A DNA stretch of 64,000 nucleotides from Trichostrongylus colubriformis (taxonomy: Eukaryota > Nematoda > Chromadorea > Rhabditida > Trichostrongylidae): assembly GCA_963978905.1 (NCBI GenBank), contig OZ022257.1, positions 23,141,274 through 23,205,273 on the forward strand, given 5' to 3'. The notes under the pieces were generated by a model. That model worked only from the letters and a program-made list of their open reading frames with translations. It was not told the origin of the DNA and searched no databases. The translations under genes were made by a program, and so were the position numbers. Of this stretch, positions 24,297 through 37,479 are shown piece after piece; the stretch's first letter is position 1, and each line of letters opens with the position of its first letter.

Positions 24297-26749
24297 ATCC
24301 AAGTAAATGTCGCTTTCCTCCTCATGATAGAGGGACATAGAAAGAAGACTATGAAAGTTTCATGTTTCAAGGACGGGTGGCAAAAGCTCTAGAGCCATTG
24401 CAAATACGGCAGTTAGTGGAGTTCAGCAACACAAGGAAAAAGAGATTAGGATGTAGGATAGTCACATTAAAGACACCAGAATGAGTAAATTTGGCAGATC
24501 GTGAAGTATTGAAGTGGGATTGCTCATCAGTGCAACAGTAGAGGAATAACGAAATAAAACGGAGAAAAACTTGAGAAATAGGAGCCTGAAGACCCCTTTC
24601 TCATACAATCTTTTTCGCGACTCTGCGACACTAGCCGGTGAGGAAGACTGTAGACGGGCAAGAAGCTGAATTATTCATTCCTCTGCGAACGTTGCCCCAC
24701 TCTCGCCACTTACTCCCCCACCCCCTCCCCCCGAACGGCAGCTCGACTCACAGTGCTATGGGGTCGCGATAAGGCCCTGAACCGTGCTTTTTCGATGCGA
24801 GTTCCGCCACATACCACGTCTCCTGAAGTGGATTGTTTGTTTACAGAGAGCAGAATTCCCAGCTCTCAATTCCACTTTTGCCGCTCACGATGTTTTCAAG
24901 GCCTCATACCATCATTCCGAGGACTTCAGAATAAATTCGTGAATCATCGTCTATTTTCGGTGAAGATGCTGGTCAGTCCACAATGATCGCCTTTACACCC
25001 CATTTTAATAAAAATAAAACAAGCATCAGAATGATATATATTCTTAAACATAAACACATACGATAAACAACTTGACGAAAATCGAAACATTAAAAATAAA
25101 CAACTTCACCCGTGTGAAAACATACATACGCATGGTTGTTCAAGGTTTAAAAACGTAGTCCCAGAAATAAGAATAACAACAGAATTATTGTTCCCAGTGT
25201 ACAGGTAGCATCATTTTATTATTAGGTAATATTATGCTATACCTATAGTAGCAGACTGTACAATGTACGCTATGCCTACGTGCACTTTTACAGCTATTAT
25301 GGTTGATTCTGAGGACAACTGTACGCTGATATCTACAGAGAGGAAAACTTCGGCGATTGCTCCGAAAATCAGTAGTTTTCGACAAAAAAAATATAGAGAA
25401 AAGCCCCACTGTCTATCGCGCAACAGTGAATTTCATCTTGCGTGTAGGGTGGTCTGGTCGATGAGAACTAATGTGAAATAGTGTTCGTTGCTCTGTTCCT
25501 CTCCTATTCCTTTGGCCTGTTTCTCAAGTGAATTAACCGACTGGGGAGAAGTAGCGATTATTAGACTGATCGCTTGAACTGCCTGATTCACCTGGTCGAA
25601 GGATCGCCTCACGCATCTTTTCCTCTTCTGCTGATCACCTGAATCACCTGATCAGCCGCGTGTGCGATAATCAATTCCAAGCACTACGTTTAGTTAGTCT
25701 GTTTACCTCACTCTTCATTAATAAGCGCACACAAGATTTCATATACTTATATTTAGAGCTGCTTGATCCTCTGCAAATAACAGGAACGAAAAGGTAAGGA
25801 GTATCGAGTTACCGAATGAAAAACAGAAAGAATAACTAAACCTCGAAGTCATAGTAACGATCTCCTAGCTGCGAATAGAAACAGCTGTCCTTCTTGAGAC
25901 GTAAAATTGAAAGGCTTCAATAATGGCGAGGTACGTCATGTGTTATAACAGAGGAAAGGGCTGGCCATTGAAAAAGGGCAATTGATTTGAACGCGATGAA
26001 AACTCAGTGTTTTCGTGGAAATTGAGAGTTCTTTCAAGCCCAAAATACAAACCCCTTCAAAATATCACTTGTATAGCCCAGATTGGAGGAGCAGGGGAGA
26101 TCTGCGACGTCGTGCTTGCGCACAAAGGGGCTGGGACCGGTGTCCCTTTTTCTACTTTAAAGCCTAGGCCTAGCGTCAATTTTTTTCAATTTTTTTAACT
26201 TCGTTCTCTCCGGTGAAAGCATCTGAGGCGTCTACGGCTGCACTCAAGCCATCATCCCAAAATGATCGTCAATCGATAATCACAGCATTTCTACCTTGTA
26301 CAAACAATCTGTTATTGATTGACACAGGCTAAAATGTCTTCGTGGGTGGGTATCGAGGATTCCTCGAAAAAAATAATGAAACATGATCTCCCTTCCGAAC
26401 CAAAATACGGCCACGGGTCGAGTTTTCCTCGTTCAAGCCTGACCCTGGATTGAATTGAAATAACGAATCCTAAATTGAAAGATCTTCAGATCAAATCGAT
26501 ATAGTTTATGGGTGTAAGATTAATGTAGGTTAGCAATGAAAACACCATGACCTGTAGGAGCGTTAAGTGCCATACGTGAGGGATGGAGCTTTTGTGAACT
26601 GCTTCAGCTGTACCGGGTTCTCTACTTCTTAGCGGATTCTCTCGGTGCGTTTCGCTTAGCAAACGCGCTAAATGCCAATAAACTTGCTGAAAACCTTTGC
26701 GGTCCTGAGACTTGAGCCGCTCGTCCGTCTGCAATCTGCCCCAGGCTAG

Positions 26750-26960
26750 TGACGAAGAGGGGAGCAAGGAAGAAAGGGGGTTTCCGGCTTCTTATTTCCT
26801 GGTTTTCCGTAGTTATTTCGTTCTTTCTCTACTGTCACACAGCAGAACAATCCTATTTTCATATTCCACAATCTGCCGAATTCACCTCCTCCGGTGTCCT
26901 TGGGTCGCTTCGAGCGAGTTTCTCAGTGCCGCATGCGTGGCATACCTCCTCACGGATCAC
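26750..26960. repeat. Diffuse repeat R3
   Basis: Shares gtttctctactgtcacac-type sequence, ctattttcatattccacaa and a cctccggtgtcc-like end with 11820-11900 and more weakly with 19250-19410 and, inverted, 54340-54480. The 192-residue plus-strand open frame across it has no recognisable domain. Confidence 0.4.
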
Positions 26961-27073
26961 TACTGTTTAGACATGGTAATCGAATTTCCCCTTCTTGGAC
27001 ACCCTAATCATCACACCCACTGCTATAAGGGTGTCGAGGATTCCTATACAGGCGTCGATGGGGGGGGGGGGGG

Positions 27074-27146
27074 GTGTATATCGCTAGGACAAAATCGTCG
27101 TGTGGCCGTGTTCGGCACGCGACGTTTCTGTCCTAGCGATATACAC
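27074..27146. repeat. Hairpin next to a 15-G run
   Basis: gtgtatatcgctaggac (27074-27090) pairs exactly with gtcctagcgatatacac (27130-27146). The hairpin follows directly on a run of 15 G at 27060-27074. Confidence 0.75.
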
Positions 27147-29599
27147 CCGTCGATGGGGTACTACCTACATAATAACAACTTCCTATTATTTCGCTTTAGC
27201 TCACCAAATGGCATATGGATTCCTTTTTGTTTGTTGGATAGGCACACAATAAATTATTTAACGACACATGGGAATGGCTGCTTCTCATAAGCAACATGAT
27301 ATTGCACAACTAGCGTCATAAATAAATTATAAATACAAAAACCCTATGGAAATTTAATAGCCCATGGAGCATAACCTGCCAGCTGCAATAGGAGACCCTC
27401 TTCACTACCCATACTGCTTCATTTGGCCTCTGGCAATTTTTCGCCCTTAATTATGTTGACATATGTAACTCAACGCCATTTGGCATGTCACATATCAGCA
27501 TATAGGGTGGCGTTGATCTCCAGGTGTTTCATTACTATCCTCCCTGGAATTCGAACATTTTCCACTGTAATTTGCATACTCGCAGTAATGAAGATCTGTA
27601 CATGTACTCATGTAGTTTTCGATATGAGAACCGACGATGGTTTCGCACTGAAGAAATGCGAGGGGCTTTATAGCGGACACATTCTCACGTGGAACTCGCG
27701 AAAACGAGCGATTTAATCTTCGGACTTCGTTTTAGGAACGTAATTCAACACCTAGCAGCTATGAAATAGAAGCTGTCACTGGGAAATTAAAGTTTTTCGC
27801 AAATACGCCTCAGGAGATTCTTGAAAGGGCCATATGCAAACAACGTTGAGATTTGATCTAGTTCATTCAACTAGTTTCTTGAGAATGTCGTTCTCCTCAA
27901 ATGAAAACGATATCAAGATCAATCGTTGATAGAGGAACTAAATATTTACAAGAGACCGCATTTGCTCGGTAACGGAGAGTTGTGCTGGTAGCGAAATTTA
28001 AATGTTAATTGAAGTATTTTTGGTAATTTTAGCAATTTCAAGAAGCCGTACCGCTCCCCTTTCTCACGCATGTCGACAGGGGAAAATTGTATTGCCGAAC
28101 CTTTTTCTCCCTGAAAAGGCTCTTGAAAGGGCTAGTTTCGTCAGTACACTGCTTGACCCTGGGATCACTCACTCACATTCTAAGCACTTTCAAGGTCGCT
28201 TTTTGCACAATTCCCGTCCGAAAGGTGAGTAGCGTTGAACCCATATGACAGCCATTGTTAGCAGAATGTTCCTATGCCGTCATGTTGTGTTCTGAGTTCT
28301 GAGATTCGGTGCATGACGCACACCGTGGGTAGTCATCAAGGCCATCCTCCTTATTCCATCTAGTATGCCACCTAGTTCTTATTTCAGCGGGTGGATAGAA
28401 AGAGCGTTTTGCTTTTTTTTCAAATCGAATGTATTCAGTCATTAAATTGACTTGATGAATTGATAAATTCACTGTATCGAGGGTGCAGGGAAGGTGCAGA
28501 GAAGGAGCGTTCAAGTGACAGACAAGAATTCAATGTGACTTCGACTGTCTGAAAATAGGAGAGAGAAAAATATGAAAGAAGAACTATTTCCCATCTCAAT
28601 CATTCTATGCTGGATTGTCTCACTCAACTTCCTAAAATCTATTATATCTGAATAAGTAAATAACATGAATACATAACGTTGATATCTAAATATCCAGCGA
28701 GAGGGTGGAACTACAGCTTCGGCAAGCTCAGACGTTCAGGAATTCATCAAATCTCAGTGTTTCGAAGCGAATGGCAAGGAAACGTGCCGGAATGAGGGAT
28801 GATTAGGAGGACGTTGACCTAGACACGGAAATGACGACAAGAGCTGCGTGCTGAAGCACTAAAGTGAAGCAGAAGCCAAAGAGAAAGCTACTAGAGAGGT
28901 GCAGCGGTCGATACGAAGGTAACCGCACGTTACACACGTGCATACACGCACCTGCATTGTCGCCGTCACAAATGAATTAACGCCCTATTGCCATTGGAAG
29001 GTGACGTTTATGAGCACTTTTGTGAAGGCTAAATTGCACGGAACCTAAAAGGCCGAGGCCTTTCGAACCAACTTAGTCAGTTCAGTTTTGTGAGGTGAAA
29101 TGAACGTGTCGTCACTTTGCGACCTTGCTCCATGTGCTCTTCATATTCAACACAATGCGCCGCGGGAAGGAACGTCACCGGCGCGGTGCTCTCAAGTGAA
29201 TTTCAGACGACGACGATTCGATTTGTCAGATTGAAGCAACGAGGCTACTGAAGTGAGTGAAGCGCGAGCGCCATAGCCCCGTCGCACTTGTGCCAATTTG
29301 CTCAGGATGTCGCGGCTCTCGAAACACCTTCGGAACGCATGCACATCGTCTTCTACACAGCCAGTGAGCCATCAAAAACTACCTTTTGGGCATGGCTCTG
29401 TAAATGGTAGCCTTCAGGCAAAAGCGAAAGCTACGCCATGGTAGCCCTTCAAAGCTATTAAAAATTGTAGTAGAAACGCATTTCGGCACTAGGATAAAGA
29501 GAGGGGGAGGGCAGCGCGTCGAATGTTGAACAGTAGCATATAATGCAAAGTAAAGTGCTGGTGTAAATCAAGGTTAAAGTGAATGCATGTGATGTCCGA

Positions 29600-29830
29600 G
29601 GTGCTATTGAAATGAGGGGGGGGGGGGGCATCCTATAAAAAAATTGCACATCAAAGTATCTAGGGAGGGATCTTTAAGGGGTCAATCTACTCACTCCGAC
29701 GTAGTTTAGAGAAGAAGGGGTTCCTTCCTTCTTCTAGACTCAAGTAAACTAAAGATCGTAGTGAAATGCGCCCCCACCCTCATTGCGATAGCACCCTGTC
29801 CAAAATACAGCAAAGTTGTGCCTGCCCATA
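29600..29830. repeat. Interspersed repeat R4
   Basis: Diverged relative of 1880-2110, containing a 13-G run (29616-29628), aaggggtcaatctactcact and attgcgatagcaccctgtcc. Not coding as far as I can see. Confidence 0.5.
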
Positions 29831-31139
29831 GTGATACATATAGCACCCACATTTCCAGACCTCTTACAGCAGGCTCTCCACTCCATAAAAGTCTGCATTC
29901 CGCCTTGAATAGAGCCTTTCCGATTTCCTCCGACAAGATTTGCCCGAGCAAAAAGCACATTAATTAGGAGAGAAGGCTGCGTGGACTACCAGCGAAATTC
30001 GTCATAGTCGAAAAGGTGAGAGGCCAGGAGGGCGAGTAGCTGTGAGAAGGTTGGTCTTGCGACATCTCATCTACTATTCTGCGAGCAGCCCATTGTGGCC
30101 TTTAGTTGCCGGAGCAATGAAATCTCAGGGAAAATGTTGAGGTCGCGGGTTTTTTTTGGGGAACAAAACATAACTCATCTGCATAGATCTCCTTGGTGGG
30201 CCAAAAATGTGCTGGAAGTAGAAGGGAAAAGGGCTATACTAACAGCTTGTGCAACATTACACAAAAAGTGTGTTGACGTATTGACATGAGGCTATGATTA
30301 GCCAAGAGAATAGGCAATGTGAAGTGATGGCAAGCAGGGCGGCTGAGGATGCGACGATGAGGAAGAAGAAGAAGTAGAGCTAGAGCCGCTCATCACTTGG
30401 CAACGCCCCTATAAGTGGCTCACAAAGGGGCGCTGACATCGTATGGAGACCGACAGACAGCAGCAGCAATAAAGCAATGAATAGCTACGAAAGCACAAAA
30501 AAGATTGAAGCTGATCAAGGATCAAATGTGTCGTCCCCCAGCTGGATACCGTAGACTAAGTGCTCGCAAATGAATGCTCATAAGCCTTGATGATGTTATA
30601 ACAGATGAGCAAAGAGCACGTGAAATGAGTGGGAAATGTGGCAGCTGAGCGCCACGATTGACGACTTACAACGCAACGAACGCACGCTGTCATCCTTTCA
30701 CCTGTCGTATCGCCACCACGGGCAGCCATGGACTCACTAGAAAACGCAGGCTTGTGAGCATTGTTTTGAGTCGGAGCCTTTCTGGGTGCTTGGACAAGGT
30801 GTGAATTGTTTGAAAGAATTGCTAGATGGCAACAGAGCCTTCAACACACTGCTCTATATGGGTTATGTCAACCGTCCACTGAATTTTTCACCTTTAAGTT
30901 GACCGGCCTTTTTTTCGTTGTACAAAGCAAGGAATTCCAAAGTAGTCCACTCAAGTAATGCACTCGCCGAAATGTAAAGCCTTGCTCTCACGAACGCGAG
31001 CACCTATAAAAAGGGGTGAGTGCCATTTAGTCACATCTTCGCGCGGCCGCCTGCGGCGAGCGGCGCGACGAGTGCGAATTTATTTTCGCGATTGAATATG
31101 GCTTGAACGTCGTAAAAGTTGAAGGCAGCATTATGGGAA

Positions 31140-31660
31140 ATTCGGACGAAAAGTAGAAGTAGTAGTGAATCTGAAAGTCGAGATGCCTAGTAACAGGACA
31201 GTGAAAAACGGATGGAAATGACCAAAAACCCGAGAAATAGGACCTCCTTCTTTCGTTGATCCTGAACGCGGACGAACTTACGTCAAGAGGCGGATACTCT
31301 GAACGAAATTTCCATTGGCATGCTGCTAAGTAAACACAAGGGAATGTTTGGAAATATGACAGCATTTTTTCTGGAGTGAGCTTCCGGCTAAAACTACAAA
31401 AGCGCGTGCGATACCTTCGATCTTGCTGCATATCCTTGGCCGCTCCCATCGTAGCTAACCAGGAATCACGTCGATTGGAGGCGGGGTCGATTACCGAAGG
31501 CCGGCAGCTATTATCCGTGGCATCGTTTCCACAGCTCGGAGGCGCACTTTTTATCACCGGGATTTCGCCACGGATAGCCTTCTTAGGCTCATAGTTTCCA
31601 TGTGAGTAACTTCTTTCAGGGATTTCTCAATAACCACATTACCCCCAATGCTGTCTTCAA
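31140..31660. repeat. Interspersed repeat R2, copy 2
   Basis: Second copy of the repeat at 13010-13560, same orientation, sharing gagatgcctagtaacaggac and cccgagaaataggacc. The 176-residue minus-strand open frame across it (31027-31557) is probably chance. Confidence 0.65.
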
Positions 31661-32659
31661 ACCGAAGAGAAAACTACAACAACTTGTGTAATTCACAATT
31701 GGGAAACAATGTGGAAGATCACAACATGGGCAAATTCTTTGAGCTTTCAACTCGCAAAGTTGAAGGTCCCCTACTGTACCAGCTAATTGCGTCTTCAGCG
31801 GAATTTCAAACAACCGTACTGACGGCGCCGCAAGTGCGACGCCGCGACGCAAAAATTCGACCAATCGATACTCACTCCAAAAGAGGCGGTCACTATAGCC
31901 TTATGTTAGTTGTTCCGCTCAAGGATGAACTAAGAGGGGCTAAAAGAATATGTCAATGAGAATACAAAGAAATCTAGAAAGCGACTGAAACCATATCGGT
32001 ATTCGGCTTCGTACGAGATTACAACCTAGCAAAAGACATTTCAGCGATACACAATGCCACGCGAAATTTAACGATATCACCTGCTACCCCATGGTAACGC
32101 TGGCTCCTTTATTAGTCTTCTTGTCGGGTCTTATTTTATCGCACTCAACGCAATCCTTTTTTGCGTTGCGATCGATTCTTAGCGGATCAGCGTAACGGCG
32201 CATCTGCCACTAAGGATTTTCGACGATGCCGCCACACCAGTTTATCGAAATTGTAGCATATAGTCAAAAGCTGGCCCGCTGCTCCGAAGAAAACCTCAAA
32301 TCGCGGATGCGCTGATGTGCTCGTTTTTGTTCAATGCGTATCACTTGACGCCAAACCGCCGAAAATCCCAAAACGTTGGCTATGAATGCGGCTTATGGGT
32401 GCAGCACCTGGGATACCGACTTTTCTGAACGGTCTCGGCACGTTAGTGGCTCATTGCGCTTTTCAAAGAGTACAACGGTTGCAGCTGCAGACCAGGCTGC
32501 CCATTTAAAAAACCGGAAACGGTCCTGAGAAAGAGGAAAATGCAAAGAAATGATTATTTTGTAACGATCATTCGATGTGAGAAGCGATAATCGGTGGAAA
32601 ACCCGGATTCAAATGCGCGAGACTGTGTTGTATATTCGCATCATATTCGCATCACTTCA

Positions 32660-32960
32660 AACTCCACAATGACTTTCCGAGTTGTCCGCTGTAGGGATGA
32701 CATTTGTTGTCTCGTAGAGTGTATTTCATTCACTTGTGATAATGTGAAATAAGTGAAACAACTTACAGCAAAAAACAAGTAATACAATAAATGAAGAATA
32801 AGCGAAAGCGTGAGAGAGAAATGTGATACAATCAAAACCTGAGGAATTCACTTCCGACGTCTTGGCAGGGGGGCGTGTATGCATTGCGGCAACTTCAAGC
32901 CACCGTAATCCGTACCGTAAACCAAAATTGCCCTCCTTCCGGTGTCTTTAAGAACGTAAG
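32660..32960. repeat. Interspersed repeat R1, copy 2
   Basis: Relative of 15990-16310 and 52790-53090 (ccgagttgtccgctgtaggg and a ccgtaccgtaaaccaaaatt segment), same orientation as both. Confidence 0.5.
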
Positions 32961-35620
32961 GTCCCAAACTTTCGTGAATTTCAAACTTCATATGAGATGA
33001 GGAGAAGCAATGAAGTAGCAGAAGAATAAGAGATATCGAAGGTGATCAATACTCGTGATCAAGCTTCAGTCGAAAAGCAAGCAACATTTCTTCGTGGCGG
33101 CAAAAACTATCGCAGAAATGAATGGAAATGTAAATGGAAATTAATAGATGGATTCACTGAGCTTTGCGAATCTGAAATCTCTCTGTCCAGGTGAAATAAA
33201 GAGAAACTGCAAGTGAAAGAGATATTGTCAATCTGCTGCAATCTAAAATGTGAGATGATGCCTTGTGATAGCACGTGACCTTTAAGGCCGCCGTCAGACT
33301 TGCGGATTTGGGTTTTGCGATCCTGCAATCTTGCGGCGTCGCACTTTCGCACCCAATACTACGACCTTGAAGTCCTGCATTGTTGCAGCTTAACGTGCGG
33401 AGCCGCGACATCTCGAAATCGGGGAATCACAAAATCTCAAAATAGTGAAGTCTGACGGCTGCTTTTGGATTGGGCATTGGATATGCAGCATGACAACTAA
33501 GTGTTTTTCTCCCTCACCACTTTCCCTACATATTTTCGAGTGTTAGGAGATGCACAGGACTGATTAATTGAATGGATGAGGCCAAAACAAAATGCTCACG
33601 TCTATGAAGCCTGTTTCTTCTGCTCTCTTATTGAGTACTCATGGGATTTCACGCAGATACCACAGAAATTTTTCTCTCAAAAGCACACTTCACGGAAATT
33701 TTGGTATTGTGATTCAATCCATAGAAGATAGTTCCTTCCGTAGCTGCGGAATGTGTCTGGGAGCGAGGGCGAAAGGTAAACGGAACAGTACTCGTGTATC
33801 AGATGGCGTCTCCTCTCTCAAGATAGGCTACACCCATCTTCGATTTTGTCAAAAGGCAGCGTTATCAAATAGGTGGCGGTGGAAGATGGTCGAACGCCGC
33901 GCCGCGCTGTGGTGTTCTGTTCAAAAAATATAGAACAAACTAGCCGTGAGATCTGTCCCCTCTCCATACACAGCACTGTACCTCCCGGTGAAAGAATTTT
34001 GTCCGAAAAAAATGGATGTTCCCAATATTCACCAAATAACAAAAGCTTTCAATATATCGCTAGCCAAATTAGCGACGTGGAGAATACGACCCCACGGAGA
34101 TAGGTTCAAATATGACACTGTTTCTGTGGATTCCAGGTTAACGTTTGGCTCTGCTCCAATTTCTTTCAGAGTTGTTACAGTACCCCTACTTTGCTGCGTT
34201 CTTTCTTCAGAGGGAGTGCGAGTTAGCATGTACTTAGTTAGTGTCACTACCACTTCAATGAAATTTCGAGCGACACTCACTTGTGCAGCTGTTCTGATTT
34301 CCTTTTGCACTTTGACGGGCCACACTTGTGAGAATGGAGTGGGACACGCAAAATGTTGGAATAACTGCAATCATTAGTTTTTAAGAATGATTTGTATACG
34401 CTTTTGTTTCTTCTCCAATGACAACTAAAGGCGAAGACCTTCCAATCCAATATGTTGTAACTGAAGTGCAGAATTTCCAGCTCTTCCCACTAGCATGGTC
34501 CACCAATCGCAGCCATCGGATCCTTCCATTTCTCAAGGGTGGCTCGTAGACTGGCGACTTGTCTAGAAAAATAAGGGTGTATGACTGGTATTGAATTGAA
34601 TATCACTACTTCGGAGTGAACCTAAGAAGCGTGACCCATCTCAGGAAAAGTTATTCAACGGGTCCGTTTTTGCTTTGAGATATTGAAGCATACCACACAC
34701 ATTTCACGGCAGTTTTTTTTTGCATAACCTAAGGATTCATGGTATTTCTATTGAGACAAATGTTTGTGAGCCGTAGTTTAACCCGGTTGGAAACTCATCC
34801 AAATATCGCTCCCCTTGGGCAATCAAGGAATGAAGCTTTTAGTAGCCTTGCATGGAGGATGGTTAATATCTTCTTTCTTGAGCCGTTTCTTCTTTCTTGA
34901 GCTTCACAAGAGAAAGGAGTTTTGTGAAGACTCAATGAAACTCTACTCTATTTTCGATTCTTCCACAAACTTTACGCTCTGAGCACTCGAACGATGTTTT
35001 CACTCAGGGGAGAAAAATTTAATTTTACGTCTCGATTGTATTTATGACTCAGCGCCACCGTTCCTTCTCATCGATATCGGGAGGAAAACGAATTCATAAT
35101 CCCAAGCCATGAATAGGATCCTCTTCTCGTTCCTGTGAAGTCAAAAAATCGTGGAGAATCCTGCACTGAATATCCTTTTTAGCGCGACAGTGAATAAATA
35201 GTCAAAATTAGTCTAGCCAGTTCAAAAAGTCAAGAAAGAGGGAATTACGTCAACAGTGGTTTGAGAGATCACTTGTTTTTCCGCGCGCGCGTAACTGACC
35301 TGTCGACGTATCGACCGGAGCTAACAGTAAGAGGCGAATGATGTGACTGCTTGAAAATGGGATTCTGCCAACAAGCGTCACGGTGCCTGTGTCTGGGCCT
35401 GCTGTACGCTGCCTTTCGCTTCATAACACGAGACACACCACCTCTTTCAGATTCAACATTTATGCTACCCTTTATACTCCACAAGGCCACGTCGTAGCAG
35501 TTGCCAAGCCCTGCACAGCTACTCAACCAGCTGACCCACCACGGCAAGGCCACGATAGGAGCTTAGGTCTCGCGTTTCAAAGTGAGTTGCGCAGCAGATC
35601 GTCTCTTCGAAATTCGCGCA

Positions 35621-35625
35621 TTCGG
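35621..35625. repeat. Target-site duplication, left (ttcgg)
   Basis: Five bases ttcgg directly before the left LTR, identical to 46074-46078. Such short duplications are usual for BEL/Pao integrases, and this one fixes the element borders. Confidence 0.9.
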
Positions 35626-36136
35626 TGTGGTTCCCTTTCAGTGGTATAAAGCCTGTCTTTACCGTGCTCGCCTATTTGTGTGCCACGCGGGTTCTAAATT
35701 GTACGGTACCAGACAATGTACCACTAGTATTTATTATACACAGAATAATACAGAACACCAGAATCTTCCACGTACTCGTCCTTTATTGCGACGACACCAG
35801 AGGGACGAGTCCGCTATTGTAGGCAATCGTGAAGAAGAGGGGTCCAATATTGAGACGAGGGACGACGATGAACAGGGATCCGATAGTGAGGAACGAATAA
35901 TCCTTGACTTGAGCGATCGTCTTGCCAGGGAGGAAAAAACCCGATCTCTACTCAGTCGCCGTCCTTTTATACGGTAACGGACGTCGGCAGCGTGGGCTTG
36001 AAATGTAACCATCCCTGCAAGCATTCAAGATCAGCCTGTAGATAAAGAAATGGAGAAAGAAATATTAATTTACAGTAGAAAATTGAAAGCAAAGACAAAT
36101 AAATAAACTTCTAACCATTTAGTGGCGTTAGCTACA
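35626..36136 (-). repeat. 3' LTR of the BEL/Pao element
   Basis: 511 bp, near-identical to 45563-46073. In the element's sense it begins TGTAGCTAACG and ends GGAACCACA. It contains a sense TATAAAAG (35964-35971) and a sense AATAAA (35730-35735), the likely poly(A) signal of the full transcript. No clear polypurine tract precedes it: the bases just inside the element are GC-rich (GGCGCCCGCGAG in sense). Confidence 0.95.
35730..35735 (-). terminator. Candidate poly(A) signal in the 3' LTR
   Basis: In sense AATAAA, within GTATAATAAATAC, about 230 bases downstream of the TATA position. That fits a U3-R-U5 layout. The cleavage site is not visible. Confidence 0.45.
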
Positions 36137-36157
36137 CTCGCGGGCGCCTTATGATGG

Positions 36158-37429
36158 TTACTGACGGGATACGCGTTCGAGCTGCTCAAGTTCCTCCCGT
36201 ACGTCTTGCATTGCTCTTCGAACCCTCTCTTTGGAATTTGGTACCGGACAAAGGGCCCGGTGATGTCCCTTGTCATTCGGAATAATGAAACGCAGGATAG
36301 TGTTCTTCACTCTTGCACAATACCAGCATTGGGTTTCGGCCTCTGGACAATCTCTTCCATTACATTTTTCGAGACAGTATTGGCATTTCCTTTCCTTCAC
36401 GATGAGATGAAATCGCCGGTTACCTTCGACCACCTCCGGACAGGAGTCCGAATAGTGGGATCCTATTTCACCACAAAAGGCACAGGGCTTCGCATTGGTT
36501 CCTCGTGATGAGCAGCCGATTTTCCTCTGAGGTAGCAAATGCAATCCCCTACGGAGATCGGCAAGGTCTCTTCCAAGATTCTCCCGCCTCTGTTGGAGTG
36601 ATTCTCTGTCTCTGGCCTTGTTCGCACGGTCTTCTGATGTTCCTCGTCAGCGGTCTCTCTGATCAGGTTGTCCAAGTAGTCATCATCGGATATGATTTGG
36701 ACTTTAGAGCTGCTCACTGATTGGTCCGGATCCTGTTTTCGCTTCGTTTGCTGAGGAGCAGCATCTCCGGCCTCACCATTCATGGCTATCTTCGCTAGGT
36801 GCTCTTCCATGCGCTTCAGGATGTCCGTGACGTCGCCGTTGTTGTTAAAGTTATTGAAAGTTAAAGCCTTCAACACTGTTTTCTCCTTTCTGATAAGGTC
36901 GGCTGCGTGCTCCATCTCTTGTTCGAGGTCTTTGACTTGACGTTCCAGTATGGCCAGATACTTTTCAGCCGTCAGAATAAGATCCTTGGTGTGAGTATCA
37001 TGTTTGGATCTGTGACCGTCCTCCCATTCCGATCATTGCTTTTTCGAGAGTTTGCCACTGTTCGAGAGTATGACGTAGATGGAATCAAGAAGCAGATACC
37101 GTTGAGTCAAGCTGTGAAGATGGTTCCTGGCAGTCACAGCCGTACACAGCAGGCGGTGTGCCAACATGACGAGTTCGCCTCCAGTTTCATTTGTGCACGT
37201 ATGCATGAGGATGTGGTGGGTGATAGATGTATCCAACGTCTTACAAATCTTGATCTGCGAATGGATTTCGTCTAGTGTTGCATCCATGTCCTTCTCCAGA
37301 TCCTTCTCCGATATTGAGTCTTTGTGGAGATTGGAAAGGAAACGGAAGTCTTTCGCATACGCCTCTTCTACCATAACGTCTCGTCCTGCAATGGAATTCG
37401 TCGTCCAAAAATGAAATCGTTAATACCAA
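36158..37429 (-). pseudogene. Extra 3' ORF with coiled-coil and zinc knuckles, between envelope and LTR
   Basis: Sense-strand open pieces lie between the envelope stop and the 3' LTR: 37241-37429 and 37033-37374 (helical, no known domain), 36463-36915 (helical start, then acidic linker) and 36158-36544. The last holds CAFCGEIGSHYSDSC (C-x2-C-x5-H-x4-C), CQYCLEKCNGRDC and CWYCAR followed after a spacer by HHRALC, ending in a charged helix (REELEQLERV). The piece at 36463 reads into the 36158 piece after a frame change near 36585. The domain resembles nucleocapsid-type zinc knuckles of nematode retroelement Gags but differs from this element's own Gag. An RNA-binding accessory role is inference. 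Confidence 0.65.
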
Positions 37430-37479
37430 AAGAAGAAAAGCTAAATTATTTTCTATCTAACGTAATCTCCCTTTATTGA

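Larger units (their letters stand above)
22325..35625. other. Intergenic, repeat-rich region without a recognised gene
   Basis: Thirteen kilobases with only short open frames on both strands. I found repeats R1, R2 and R4, two hairpins and G-runs, but no conserved protein domain. Isolated exons of an unknown gene cannot be excluded. Confidence 0.45.

Noticed and set aside
28002..28232. Plus-strand open frame ending at a good GTGAGT donor, a possible exon
   Set aside because: No domain, no neighbouring exon in phase, and no similarity that I recognise; the splice-like end alone is not enough.
33592..34377. Several overlapping open frames on both strands as a possible gene
   Set aside because: No consistent frame, domain or splice signal; frames on both strands are similar in length, as expected by chance.
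36206..36720. Plus-strand open frames opposite the BEL 3' ORF, repeated at 49567-50144
   Set aside because: Antisense shadows of the zinc-knuckle ORF; their identity only reflects the duplicated DNA.
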